In this document: positions 19,045-28,685 of the stretch, piece after piece
Layout: each line of letters opens with the position of its first letter
Position numbering within the stretch: position 1 is the stretch's first letter
NCBI GenBank assembly: GCA_014802425.1
Contig: JAAVCH010000011.1
Location: forward strand, 1-64,000
Length of the DNA: 64,000 nucleotides
Direction of reading: 5' to 3'
From: Bacteroides sp.
Lineage (GTDB): Bacteria; Bacteroidota; Bacteroidia; Bacteroidales; Muribaculaceae
The notes under the pieces: generated by a model
The model's input: the letters and a program-made list of their open reading frames with translations, nothing else
What the model was told of the DNA's origin: nothing
Database searches by the model: none
Translations under genes and position numbers: made by a program

Positions 19045-19318
19045 AGCGATGCTACGTACTCCTCCGGATTAGGCAAAAGAAGGGGATGTCGCCGTTATTT
19101 TCCGGAGCTTCTCGACAGGGGGCAGTATACCAGTATTTTTATTTCAGATATAGAACTACTGTTTCGGTGAGAGGGTGATCGCTTCAGCGGTTGCCCTTTC
19201 TTATTTTATCGATGATGTTTGAAGGGATTTTGTAGATTTCAAATACTCGAAAGGGGATGGGGAATTCCTATGCGGTCCAAGCGGGTGGAGAGCCTGTGAC
19301 TAAAAAGGGGCTTGAATT

Positions 19319-19350
19319 TTTGGAAATTCTATTTCAGGAGGTTATATTTG
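19319..19350 (+). promoter_or_regulatory. Bacteroidales-type promoter for the Rpn-family gene
   Basis: TTTG (19319-19322) - 20 nt - TATATTTG (19343-19350), 24 nt upstream of the start codon. Confidence 0.7.
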
Positions 19351-19373
19351 TAAAATAATTCAATAGCTGTGGC

Positions 19374-20270
19374 ATGAAGGATTCAGCACCGTCAGTATAT
19401 ATAAATCCCTTGACTGATTTCGGGTTCAAGTTTATTTTCGGCAGAGACGCGGATAAGGAGTTCATCCTGTCATTCCTCAATGCCGTGCTCCAGCCGGAGA
19501 GTATGATCGAGGATGTGGAGTTCGTCGACAAGGAGAATAAAGGCGGCCACAAGGATGACCGTGCGTTGATTTACGACCTTCACTGTAAGCTTGGCGATGG
19601 CTCCAAGATAATAGTGGAGATGCAGAATCGCTATCAGGCCCATTTCTCCGACAGGGCCCTCTATTATCTTGCCGCTGATATCCATGCTCAAGGGCAGAAG
19701 GGGGAGGCATGGCAGTATGAACTGACGCCGGTATATGGGATATTCATTATGAATTTTGAATGGAGCGATGTGGCGGAACAGTACCTGCGCGAGGATGTGT
19801 TTCTGGTCAATATGCAGACGAAGAAGTGTTTCTCTGATAAGCTGGGGATGACGTTCCTGAAGATTCCTATGATGGACAAGGATGCGGATGAGTGCGGCAC
19901 GACATTGGACAGGTGGTTGTATTTACTTAAAAACATGGATCATATGGAAGCAATGCCCCATGCGTTTATGCAGGATCCGGTTTTCCGGAGATTAGGACAG
20001 GTGACACGTTATGCCGCTCTTGACAAGGATCAGAAGGAGGCTTATCAGGCTTCCCTGAAGACGTATCGGGATAATTACGCGATACTCCAGACGGAGCGTG
20101 CCGAAGGGCGTGCCGAGGGGCGTGCCGAAGGTCGTGTGGAGGGGCGGATGTTGGAACGTATTGACAATATCCGTATGATGCTGGCTCATGGATTGCCGGC
20201 TGAGAAGATTGGGGAGATGTTCGGGATGGGTGCGGATGAGGTAAGGAGTATTGGAGCAGACATGGGTTAG
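19374..20270 (+). CDS. Rpn-family recombination-promoting nuclease / PD-(D/E)XK transposase-like protein
   Basis: 'NPLTDFGFKFIFGRDADKEFILSFLNAVL', 'KIIVEMQNRYQAHFSDRALYYLA' (E-x-Q), AEGR repeats near the C-terminus. Confidence 0.95.
   Translation: MKDSAPSVYINPLTDFGFKFIFGRDADKEFILSFLNAVLQPESMIEDVEFVDKENKGGHKDDRALIYDLHCKLGDGSKIIVEMQNRYQAHFSDRALYYLAADIHAQGQKGEAWQYELTPVYGIFIMNFEWSDVAEQYLREDVFLVNMQTKKCFSDKLGMTFLKIPMMDKDADECGTTLDRWLYLLKNMDHMEAMPHAFMQDPVFRRLGQVTRYAALDKDQKEAYQASLKTYRDNYAILQTERAEGRAEGRAEGRVEGRMLERIDNIRMMLAHGLPAEKIGEMFGMGADEVRSIGADMG
20097..20147 (+). repeat. In-frame 12-nt tandem repeat (RAEG) inside the Rpn gene
   Basis: cgtgccgaaggg / cgtgccgagggg / cgtgccgaaggt / cgtgtggagggg / cgg. 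Confidence 0.9.
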
Positions 20271-20340
20271 AATATAGGCCTCGTGTCCCTTTGCGAGGTA
20301 ATCCTTTCCTCATGGTATCTGATTTTTTCGATAAAAAGGC

Positions 20341-21015
20341 TCAGGATATGGGCTGAGGAATGAACGGAAGCATCCGGGGAAGAACGGGGGCTTCTGCTTC
20401 GATGTGGAGGTGGGAGACCGGATGCTCGAATCCGATATGGCGGGCGAGGAGGGAGATGCCTCCGTCGGGGTTGGAGCGTCGGGCTCCGTATTTGAGGTCG
20501 CCCTGGATGGGGTGGCCCATCTGTGAGAGCTGAAGGCGGATCTGGTGCTTGCGGCCGGTGATGAGGCGCACTTCAAGCAGGGAGTAGCGGTCGCCGCGGG
20601 AGAGGACCCTGTAGTGGAGCACTGCTTTCTTGGCTTCGGGATGGGTGGGGGCACAGACGAAGGATTTGTTTAGACGGCCGTCGGAGCGCATATGGCATTC
20701 GAGGGTCGCCTCGTCGTTTTCAGGGTGACCTTCGACGAGGGCCCAGTAGGTCTTGTGGATTTCGTTGCGGCGCAGCATTTCGTTGAGGCGTGACAGGGCC
20801 TTTGAAGTCTTGGCGAAGATTACGAGGCCGGAGACCGGGCGGTCGATGCGGTGGACCACGCCGATGAAGACATTTCCGGGCTTCCGGTATTTTTCTTTCA
20901 GGTACAGTGCTACGGTTTCGGATAGCGGGCGGTCGCCGGTGCGGTCGCCCTGTACTATTTCTCCGGCTTCTTTGGAGACTATGATGATGTGATTGTCTTC
21001 GTATACGGGGGTCAT
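20341..21015 (-). CDS. RluA-family pseudouridine synthase
   Basis: 'GVVHRIDRPVSGLVIFAKTSKALSRLNEMLR', 'EVRLITGRKHQIRLQLSQMGHPIQGDLKYG'. Confidence 0.95.
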   Translation of the reverse strand: MTPVYEDNHIIIVSKEAGEIVQGDRTGDRPLSETVALYLKEKYRKPGNVFIGVVHRIDRPVSGLVIFAKTSKALSRLNEMLRRNEIHKTYWALVEGHPENDEATLECHMRSDGRLNKSFVCAPTHPEAKKAVLHYRVLSRGDRYSLLEVRLITGRKHQIRLQLSQMGHPIQGDLKYGARRSNPDGGISLLARHIGFEHPVSHLHIEAEAPVLPRMLPFIPQPIS

Positions 21016-21192
21016 GGATTAATGGGGATTGAGGATGATCTGGCCACAGTGTGGCCGGCGGAAACAGCTTCGCGCCGACCGTTGAGAAGAAGGTTTCCCG
21101 CCTGTAGCATAAGGCCTTCGCGCCTATGGCGGAAGGGCGTCGCGCTGAAGCAGGAGGGACCTTACAGCTGGCAGGGAGGAGGGACAAAAATA

Positions 21193-21217
21193 GGGCGTAT
21201 CGAGTATCGATACGCCC
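21193..21217 (-). terminator. Intrinsic terminator downstream of tRNA-fMet
   Basis: Perfect 11-bp stem GGGCGTATCGA-nnn-TCGATACGCCC followed on the minus strand by TATTTTTG. Confidence 0.85.
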
Positions 21218-21219
21218 TT

Positions 21220-21294
<75 letters not shown>

Positions 21295-21469
21295 GTTTTG
21301 CGAGTGCAAAGTTAAGGCATAATTTCCGAGGATGCAAATTTTTTAGGGAAAATCTTGCGTTAAAAAATGTTAATAAAAAAGTGAAGGTGGAAAGATGGCA
21401 GGGAGCAGGACGAGTAGAGGTGGGAGCGGGCGAGGAGGGGGAAGGCGGAGGGAGCGGGACGGTTTTTTC

Positions 21470-21500
21470 TTTGCTGGGTCGCGAAATTTTGTTAATTTTG
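21470..21500 (+). promoter_or_regulatory. Bacteroidales-type promoter for the TetR-family gene
   Basis: TTTG (21470-21473) - 19 nt - TAATTTTG (21493-21500). Confidence 0.65.
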
Positions 21501-21561
21501 CACAGGAAGTCGGATTTTGTGCCGATTCCGTAGGATACGTTTAATCATAAAGCGCGCAGAT

Positions 21562-22149
21562 ATGGTGTCGAAAACCCGCGATAAGTTTATCGAAGTGGCA
21601 AGGCAGCTCTTCGCCCGGAAGGGCGTGGAGAATACCACCATGAACGATATTGCCTCGGCTTCCGATAAGGGACGGCGCACTATATATACCTATTTCAAGA
21701 ATAAAAGGGATATCTATAATGCCGTAGTGGAGAGCGAGAGCGATAAGTTGCTCGTAAATCTACGTCTGATTGTGGCCAAGCAGGCCTCGGCCGAGGAAAA
21801 ACTGCGCGAATATGTAGCCGTAAGGTTCGAGACGATGCGTGAGATCGTGAGCCGCAACGGTTCGCTGCGCGCGGGGTTTTTCCGCGACGTGCGGAAGGTG
21901 GACCGCGCACGCAAGCATATCTCGAAAAAGGAGATAGCCTTGCTGCGCGAGATACTTGAGGAAGGGGTGAAGGCCGGTGAGTTCGAGATAAAGGATATGG
22001 AGAACGCGGCCATCATCATCACCCATACCATCCAGGGCCTGGACGTGACCTACATCCGCGATTCCCTCTCCGACCAGGGAATCGATCAGGAGAACCTGGC
22101 CGAGGATTTTTCCCGGCTTCTTCTGAACGGCCTGCTCAAACGCCGCTGA
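21562..22149 (+). CDS. TetR/AcrR-family regulator
   Basis: 'RDKFIEVARQLFARKGVENTTMNDIASASDKGRRTIYTYFKNKRDIYNAVV' HTH; ATG at 21562 preferred to the upstream start in the track. Confidence 0.95.
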   Translation: MVSKTRDKFIEVARQLFARKGVENTTMNDIASASDKGRRTIYTYFKNKRDIYNAVVESESDKLLVNLRLIVAKQASAEEKLREYVAVRFETMREIVSRNGSLRAGFFRDVRKVDRARKHISKKEIALLREILEEGVKAGEFEIKDMENAAIIITHTIQGLDVTYIRDSLSDQGIDQENLAEDFSRLLLNGLLKRR

Positions 22150-22289
22150 CTCCGGCGGAAAGGGAACGGAATGCCGGGCACACCGGCGCCGGAAGGGAAC
22201 GGCGCCCGCTGCCGGGGCTGAGGCCTGCGGCATATGCTGGGGGATGGCTCCGACATTCATGAATGAATAACTCAAAAGAGATACTGACT

Positions 22290-23234
22290 ATGTACATCAA
22301 CGCCACAGGGTTCTATGTGCCCGCAGGGAGAGTGGACAACGCCCACTTCCTCGACGTCAACGGCCTGACGCCGGAATGGATCGAGCAGCGCACCGGAATC
22401 AAGACGCGCTCCAAGGTGACCGACGGTGAGAACGTCGACACCATGGCCATCGAGGCCATTGAGAACGCACTCCCCTCGCTCCCCTACGACATACGAACCG
22501 TAGACCTGATCGTAGCCGCTTCGTACAATGTATACGACACGGTGGCCACGACGGCCCATGTGGCCCAGCGCCACTACGGCATCGCCGGCGCGAAGGCGCT
22601 CTATGCTTCTGCCGCATGCTCAAGCTTCATCAACGGCATGGAGATCGTGGAGGGATACTTCGCTTCCGGAAAGGCCACCCGCGCCCTTATCATCTGCTCG
22701 GAGCAGAACAGCTATTACGCCAACGAGTCCGACCCGAAAAGCGGACACCTCTGGGGCGACGCCGCCGTGGCTTATTTCGTAAGCAAGGACCGTGTCGCTG
22801 ATTCCGACATCGAGGTCAAGGCCGTATATACCGAAGGACTCGGCCATCTCGGCAAGGGGCCCGAAGGGGTGAGGCTGCGTCCGAAGGAAGACGGCATCAC
22901 GATGCCCGACGGACGCGACGTCTTCATCTACGCCTGCCGCTATATGGTGAGCGCGCTGGGGAAGGTGCTTGAGGCCGGCGGCGCCGTGCAGGACGACCTG
23001 AAATACGTGATCTGCCATCAGGCCAACATGAGGATAGTGGCCCAGGTGGCCCATCAGCTCGGCATGGCTCCTGAGAAATTCCTCAACAACATCCAGGAAC
23101 TCGGCAACACCGGATCGGCCTCGGCGCCGCTCGTACTGGCCCAGCAGAGGGACTGCTTCGGGAGCGGAGACATGGCCGCGCTCGTGGTATTCGGAGGGGG
23201 ATACAGCTGCGGGGGACTTCTCTTGAAATTCTGA
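22290..23234 (+). CDS. 3-oxoacyl-ACP synthase III (FabH-like)
   Basis: 'WIEQRTGIKTR', 'ASAACSSFINGMEI' (active Cys), 'ICHQANMRI' (His), 'NTGSASAP' (Asn). Confidence 0.92.
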   Translation: MYINATGFYVPAGRVDNAHFLDVNGLTPEWIEQRTGIKTRSKVTDGENVDTMAIEAIENALPSLPYDIRTVDLIVAASYNVYDTVATTAHVAQRHYGIAGAKALYASAACSSFINGMEIVEGYFASGKATRALIICSEQNSYYANESDPKSGHLWGDAAVAYFVSKDRVADSDIEVKAVYTEGLGHLGKGPEGVRLRPKEDGITMPDGRDVFIYACRYMVSALGKVLEAGGAVQDDLKYVICHQANMRIVAQVAHQLGMAPEKFLNNIQELGNTGSASAPLVLAQQRDCFGSGDMAALVVFGGGYSCGGLLLKF

Positions 23235-23258
23235 CTAACATCAAATACTTAAAGCATT

Positions 23259-24005
23259 ATGAAATTACTCGAAGGAAAAGTGGCCCTCATCACCGGCGCC
23301 GCACGCGGCATCGGCAAGGGACTGGCCCTTAAATTCGCGCAGGAAGGCGCCGACATCGCTTTCACTGACCTCGTGATCGATGAAAACGGTGAGCAGACTG
23401 TAAAGGAAATCGAAGCGCTCGGAGTGAAGTGCAAGGCCTATGCCTCCAACGCGGCCGATTTCGCACAGACGGAAGAGGTCGTGGCCAAGGTCAAGGAAGA
23501 CTTCGGCAGAATCGACGTGCTCGTCAACAACGCCGGCATCACCAAGGACGGCCTCATGATGCGCATGAGCGAGGCCCAGTGGGACGCCGTGATCAACGTC
23601 AACCTCAAGTCAGCCTTCAACTTCATCCATGCCGTGCTCCCCATCATGATGCGCCAGCGCGGCGGCTCGATCATCAATATGGCCAGCGTCGTGGGCGTGC
23701 ACGGCAACGCCGGACAGGCCAACTACGCCGCCTCCAAGGCCGGCCTCATCGCCCTCGCCAAGAGCATCGCCCAGGAAGTTGGCTCACGCGGCATCCGCGC
23801 CAACGCCATCGCTCCGGGCTTCATCGAGACCGCAATGACGGCCGCCCTCCCCGAGGACGTGCGCAAGGACTGGGTGGCTAAAATCCCCCTGCGCCGCGGC
23901 GGCCAGGTGGAGGACATCGCCAACGTGGCCGCGTTCCTCGCATCCGACATGTCGAGCTACGTCACCGGCCAGGTGATACAGGTGGACGGCGGCATGAACA
24001 TGTAA
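23259..24005 (+). CDS. fabG: 3-oxoacyl-ACP reductase
   Basis: 'ALITGAARGIGKGLALKFAQEGA', 'NNAGITKDGLMMRM', 'YAASKAGLIALAKSIAQE'. Confidence 0.95.
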   Translation: MKLLEGKVALITGAARGIGKGLALKFAQEGADIAFTDLVIDENGEQTVKEIEALGVKCKAYASNAADFAQTEEVVAKVKEDFGRIDVLVNNAGITKDGLMMRMSEAQWDAVINVNLKSAFNFIHAVLPIMMRQRGGSIINMASVVGVHGNAGQANYAASKAGLIALAKSIAQEVGSRGIRANAIAPGFIETAMTAALPEDVRKDWVAKIPLRRGGQVEDIANVAAFLASDMSSYVTGQVIQVDGGMNM

Positions 24006-24038
24006 TGCATCCCGTTCCATCCCTCTGAACATCTCCGG

Positions 24039-24076
24039 GGGCATACCGCAGAGCGTCAGCGTCCGACGGTATGCCC
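24039..24076 (+). terminator. Candidate intrinsic terminator after fabG
   Basis: Perfect 10-bp stem GGGCATACCG ... CGGTATGCCC; weak T tract. Confidence 0.5.
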
Positions 24077-24159
24077 TCGTCTTCCACTCCCTGACTTTCC
24101 ACGCCGCCCCCGCATACTCCCCTCCGGGAGGGGGACGGCGCCACCTCCAACCCCTACGA

Positions 24160-24897
24160 ATGAAAAAAATCGCACTGATTCTCGGCGGCGGCAGCGGCAA
24201 AAGAGCCGGCGGACCGACGCCGAAACAATTCCAGCGCATAGCGCGCAAGCCGCTCCTGTACTGGTGCATGAAAGCCTTCAAGGACACCGATCCCGACACT
24301 GACATCTGGCTCGTGCTCCCGCGCGACCATATGGACGACTGGATGCACATGATCACCTCACCTTCAATGACCAACACCTTTGCCCACCGCTTCGTGGAGG
24401 GGGGCATGACCCGTGCCGAATCCGTGCGGGCAGGCCTCACCGGCATCGCCGCCGCCCTCAGGGAGCAGGGGGTCGATCCGGCCGAAGCCCTCATAATGGT
24501 GCACGACGCCGCCCGCCCGCTGCTGGAGCCGGAGATGGTGCGCCGCGGACTCGCCGCCGTTGAGCGCGGAGCCATCGCGGTGCCCGCGCTGCACTGCGTC
24601 AACTCCCTGCGCGAACTCTGGGGCTACGACGACCACGACCTCACCCGAGCCGGAAGCAAGAGCGTCGACCGCTCAAGATACGTGGAGGTGCAGACCCCAC
24701 AGATAGCCTACTTCAACGACCTGCGCGCCGCCTACGCCGTGGCCCGCGACCTCACCCGGTTCACCGACGACGCCTCCCTTATGGAAGGGGCCGGAATGAA
24801 GGTGAACCTCTACCACGGATCGCCCGAAAACATAAAGGTGACCCATCCCATCGACTTCGAGATAGCCAAGACCGTGCTCAAGGCCCGCAAGATGTGA
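24160..24897 (+). CDS. ispD: 2-C-methyl-D-erythritol 4-phosphate cytidylyltransferase
   Basis: 'ALILGGGSGKRAGGPTPKQFQRIARKPLLYWCMKAF', 'MVHDAARPLL', 'QTPQIAYFNDLRAAY', 'TDDASLMEGAGMKVNLYHGSPENIKVTHPIDFEIA'. A TarI-like role cannot be excluded. Confidence 0.85.
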   Translation: MKKIALILGGGSGKRAGGPTPKQFQRIARKPLLYWCMKAFKDTDPDTDIWLVLPRDHMDDWMHMITSPSMTNTFAHRFVEGGMTRAESVRAGLTGIAAALREQGVDPAEALIMVHDAARPLLEPEMVRRGLAAVERGAIAVPALHCVNSLRELWGYDDHDLTRAGSKSVDRSRYVEVQTPQIAYFNDLRAAYAVARDLTRFTDDASLMEGAGMKVNLYHGSPENIKVTHPIDFEIAKTVLKARKM

Positions 24898-24952
24898 CAG
24901 CGGCGTTGCCCCGATACACGGCGATTCACCCCCATACCACCACCGCACCGAG

Positions 24953-27094
24953 ATGGCCGGCTTCCTTCAGACCGACATAAAATACCTCAAGGGCATCGGC
25001 GAGGCACGCGCGAAAACGCTTGCCTCGGAACTCGACATCACCACCTTCGGCGACCTCCTCGAATACTATCCCGCCAGATACACCGACCGGAGCCGGTTCT
25101 ACAGCATATCGGAATTCGCCGGCGAGATGCCTTCGGTGCAGCTCAAGGGGCATTTCATAAACTTCACCACCGAAGGAGAGGGACGCAACCGGAGGCTGAG
25201 GGCCACTTTCACCGACGGCCACAGGCTTATGGAGGTGATATGGTTCTCGAAAATCGACACCATTGCCCGGATGTACGCCCCGGGTAAGGAATACGTCATC
25301 TTCGGCAAGCCCACGCTCTACCGCTCCACATGGAGCATGGCCCATCCCGAAATCGACGCCTACGACCCGGACCGCCCCCCCACGGGGCTGCAGGGCGTAT
25401 ACCCCCTGACCGACAACATGCGGCGCCGCGGATTCACCCAGCGCGTGCTGCGCACCGCCTTCGAGAACCTGCTCGCCAATCCCGCGCTGGACACCCTGCC
25501 GGAAAGCCTCCCGCAAAAGGTGGTCGACAAGTACGGCTATCCGGGGCGGGTTGAAAGTTACCGTGCCCTGCATGCCCCCACAGATCCCGCCACACTGCGG
25601 CGCGCGCGGGAGCGCATGAAATTCGAGGAGCTCTTCTATCTCGAACTTCAGATACTCCGCTTCGCCCGCACCCGCAGCCATACCCTCAAGGGGTACGTCT
25701 TCCCGCATATCGGCTCCTACTTCAACCGCTACTACTCCGAGTGCATCCCCTTCGAACTGACCGGAGCGCAGAAAAGAGTGCTCAAGGAGATACGGGCCGA
25801 CATGAAGACCGGCCGGCAGATGAACCGTCTGCTGCAGGGGGACGTGGGCAGCGGCAAGACGATGGTGGCCTTCATGTCAATGCTTATGGCCGCCGACAAC
25901 GGCTTCCAGGCCGCCCTTATGGCCCCCACCGAAATCCTCGCCTCCCAGCACTACGAGACCATCCGGGGCTGGAGCGCGAGCGTGGGGCTCGACGTGGCGC
26001 TGCTCACCGGCAGCACCCGCGCCCCCGAACGCCGGCGCATCCACGCCGGACTCCTCTCGGGCGAAATCCACTTCATAGTCGGCACCCACGCCCTACTGGA
26101 GGAAAAGGTGGAGTTCAGGAAGCTCGGCCTGGCCGTGATCGACGAACAGCACCGCTTCGGCGTGGCCCAGCGAGCCAGAATGTGGGGAAAGGGGGCCACG
26201 CCCCCCCATGTGCTCGTGATGACGGCCACCCCCATACCGCGCACCCTGGCCATGACCGTCTACGGCGACCTGGAGGTAAGCGTCATCGACGAGCTTCCCC
26301 CCGGACGCAAGCCCATAGAGACCTGGCTGCGTACCAACGCCCACCGTGGCGAAGTCTACCGCCATATGCTCCGGCAGCTACGCGAAGGAAGACAGGCCTA
26401 TGTGGTGCATCCCCTTATCGACGACAACGAGAAACTTGACCTCCTGAGCCTCGAAGTGGGTCTCCAGAGGATACAGGACACCTTCCCTGAATACCGCACC
26501 GCCTGGGTACACGGCCGCATGAAGCCTGACGAAAAGGAGCGCCAGATGCAGAGCTTCGTCAGCGGCGAGGCGCGGATACTCGTGGCCACCACTGTAATCG
26601 AAGTCGGGGTCAACGTGCCCAATGCCTCAGTCATGATAATCGAGAACGCCGAACGCTTCGGCCTCTCGCAGCTGCATCAGCTGCGGGGCAGAGTAGGGCG
26701 CGGCGCGGAACGGAGCTGGTGCATACTCATGACCAAGGACAGGATCGCCGCGCAGACGCGGCGCCGCCTCGAAATAATGACCCGGACCACGGACGGATTC
26801 CTCGTTTCGGAGGCCGACATGAAGCTGCGTGGCCCGGGCGACATGGAGGGCACCCAGCAGAGCGGCATAGCGTTCAACCTGCGCCTCGCGAATCTGGCTA
26901 CCGACGGCCAGCTCGTGGCTGCCGCCCGCGAGACGGCCGAGGAGGTAATCGCAGGCAACCCGGTGATAACCGGAGGAAGCCCCGATGCGCGGCCCGAAGG
27001 AGGCATCCCCCTCGACATCCCCTCCCTGCAGATACTGGCCGACGAGCTCCGGCGGCGCTTCGGCCGGAAAACGGACTGGTCGCTCATATCATGA
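24953..27094 (+). CDS. recG: ATP-dependent DNA helicase RecG
   Basis: 'RLLQGDVGSGKTMVAFMSMLMA', 'VIDEQHRFGVAQRA', 'MTATPIPRTLAMTVYGDLEVSVIDELPPGRKPI', 'QLRGRVGRG'. Confidence 0.97.
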   Translation: MAGFLQTDIKYLKGIGEARAKTLASELDITTFGDLLEYYPARYTDRSRFYSISEFAGEMPSVQLKGHFINFTTEGEGRNRRLRATFTDGHRLMEVIWFSKIDTIARMYAPGKEYVIFGKPTLYRSTWSMAHPEIDAYDPDRPPTGLQGVYPLTDNMRRRGFTQRVLRTAFENLLANPALDTLPESLPQKVVDKYGYPGRVESYRALHAPTDPATLRRARERMKFEELFYLELQILRFARTRSHTLKGYVFPHIGSYFNRYYSECIPFELTGAQKRVLKEIRADMKTGRQMNRLLQGDVGSGKTMVAFMSMLMAADNGFQAALMAPTEILASQHYETIRGWSASVGLDVALLTGSTRAPERRRIHAGLLSGEIHFIVGTHALLEEKVEFRKLGLAVIDEQHRFGVAQRARMWGKGATPPHVLVMTATPIPRTLAMTVYGDLEVSVIDELPPGRKPIETWLRTNAHRGEVYRHMLRQLREGRQAYVVHPLIDDNEKLDLLSLEVGLQRIQDTFPEYRTAWVHGRMKPDEKERQMQSFVSGEARILVATTVIEVGVNVPNASVMIIENAERFGLSQLHQLRGRVGRGAERSWCILMTKDRIAAQTRRRLEIMTRTTDGFLVSEADMKLRGPGDMEGTQQSGIAFNLRLANLATDGQLVAAARETAEEVIAGNPVITGGSPDARPEGGIPLDIPSLQILADELRRRFGRKTDWSLIS

Positions 27095-27127
27095 AATCAA
27101 AACGGGACGCACCTGCGTTATATAGAC

Positions 27128-28471
27128 ATGAAGGAAAAAGAAATACGGGCCCTGCTCGCCTCGAAAGAGGGAATCGAGGCCCTCAACGACATGCAGGAGA
27201 AGATGCTCCGCACTGCCTCTGAGAAGAAAGACATCATACTCCTGGCCCCTACGGGGAGCGGAAAGACTGTGGCGTTCAGCGTGCCGCTCCTCAAGATGCT
27301 CAAGGACCCCACGGGGCGCCTGCAGGCCATAGTGATAGCTCCGAGCCGCGAGCTGGTGCTCCAGATAGCCGGCGTGCTCCGCAACATCGGGGGCGACTTC
27401 CGTGTCGTGCCCCTCTACGGCGGCCATAAGGTAGAGGACGAGATCAACTCCCTCAAGGTGGTGCCCGACATCATAGTGGCCACCCCCGGGCGCCTGCTCG
27501 ACCATATGAAGCGCGGTAACATCGACGTCTGGCCCACGCGCATACTCGTGCTCGACGAATTCGACAAATCCCTCGAACTCGGCTTCGAGGAAGACATGGA
27601 GAAAATCGTGGGGAGGCTCAAGAACGTGAGCCGCATCATACTCACATCCGCCACCGAGGCCGCCTCGCTGCCGGAGTTCCTTCCGATAAAGGACCCCGGA
27701 GTGGTCAGCTTCCTCGACGACAACACCCGCCTGCGCAAAAGGATGAACGTGCGCGAAGTGCGCAGCGACGGCAAGGACAAACTGCAGTCGCTCCTCACGC
27801 TCCTGCGCAACATCACCCCCGAAGACGGCCGCCCCGGACGCACCATCATCTTCGCCAACCACCGTGAAAGCGCCGAACGCATCTATGCCTTCCTGCGCTC
27901 CGAGGGAGTGGACGCGGCCCTCTACACAGGCGCCCTCGAACAGCGCCGCCGCGAGTCGGCCCTTGAGGCGTTCAACTCCGGAGCGCGCCCGGTGCTCGTG
28001 GCCACCGACCTTGCTGCGCGCGGACTCGACATTGAGGGGGTGGAGAACGTGGTGCACTACCATCTCCCCCTGACTCCCGAGACCTATACCCACCGCAACG
28101 GCCGCACGGCCCGCGTGGCATCGGAGGGCAACGTCTATATCCTCCTCGGCCCCGAAGAGGAACTTAAGGAATACATGGAGACCGACGGAGGCTACTCCCT
28201 CGACCCCTCGCGGCGCGCCCCCCTCCGCAGCGGCCTTGAGACCCTCTGCATCGGAGCCGGCCGCCGCGAGAAACTCTCAAAGGGGGACATACTGGGATTC
28301 ATCACCAAGGACGCGGGCGTGCCCGGCGCCGATGTGGGACGCATCGCCGTGTTCGACCACTACAGCCTCGTCACCCTCGCTGCTCCGGCTGCGCAGAAGG
28401 TGGTCGAAGCCTCCCGCCGGAGCAAAATCAAGGGAGAAAAACGGAGAGTATCTAATTTAGATTCCATATAA
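27128..28471 (+). CDS. DEAD/DEAH-box helicase
   Basis: 'ILLAPTGSGKTVAFSVPLLK', 'IIVATPGRLLDHM', 'LVLDEFDKSLELGF', 'LVATDLAARGLDIEGVENVVHYHLP'. Confidence 0.95.
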   Translation: MKEKEIRALLASKEGIEALNDMQEKMLRTASEKKDIILLAPTGSGKTVAFSVPLLKMLKDPTGRLQAIVIAPSRELVLQIAGVLRNIGGDFRVVPLYGGHKVEDEINSLKVVPDIIVATPGRLLDHMKRGNIDVWPTRILVLDEFDKSLELGFEEDMEKIVGRLKNVSRIILTSATEAASLPEFLPIKDPGVVSFLDDNTRLRKRMNVREVRSDGKDKLQSLLTLLRNITPEDGRPGRTIIFANHRESAERIYAFLRSEGVDAALYTGALEQRRRESALEAFNSGARPVLVATDLAARGLDIEGVENVVHYHLPLTPETYTHRNGRTARVASEGNVYILLGPEEELKEYMETDGGYSLDPSRRAPLRSGLETLCIGAGRREKLSKGDILGFITKDAGVPGADVGRIAVFDHYSLVTLAAPAAQKVVEASRRSKIKGEKRRVSNLDSI

Positions 28472-28685
28472 ATAAGCCTCGGATGCCTCGCCCGGAGAGC
28501 GATTAGCGTTCTTCGGACGGGGCGTTTTTGTGAAAAATCGCTATATTTGCAGAATTATAGCATGCGCAGACTTCCCGTTGAGCGGCATGTCGGCAATTTA
28601 TTGACAGCCGCTTTCACGGTGCTTACATTTACAAAGAGAACACACAATAGAAATTCATCATAAAGTAAAAAATCTTAAAGTACTT

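Noticed and set aside
20097-20147. Short repeats in the Rpn gene as a CRISPR array
   Set aside because: 12-nt in-frame coding repeats without spacers; no CRISPR-like repeats seen elsewhere in the window.
19374-20270. Rpn gene as an active insertion sequence
   Set aside because: No terminal inverted repeats or target-site duplications were visible; the gene has its own promoter.
24926-25708. 260-aa minus-strand ORF
   Set aside because: Antisense to recG.
27089-28093. 334-aa minus-strand ORF
   Set aside because: Antisense to the DEAD-box helicase gene.
28542-28549. TATATTTG upstream of nifJ as a promoter
   Set aside because: Plausible -7 box, but no TTTG at 19-20 nt spacing was found, so not listed as a full promoter.
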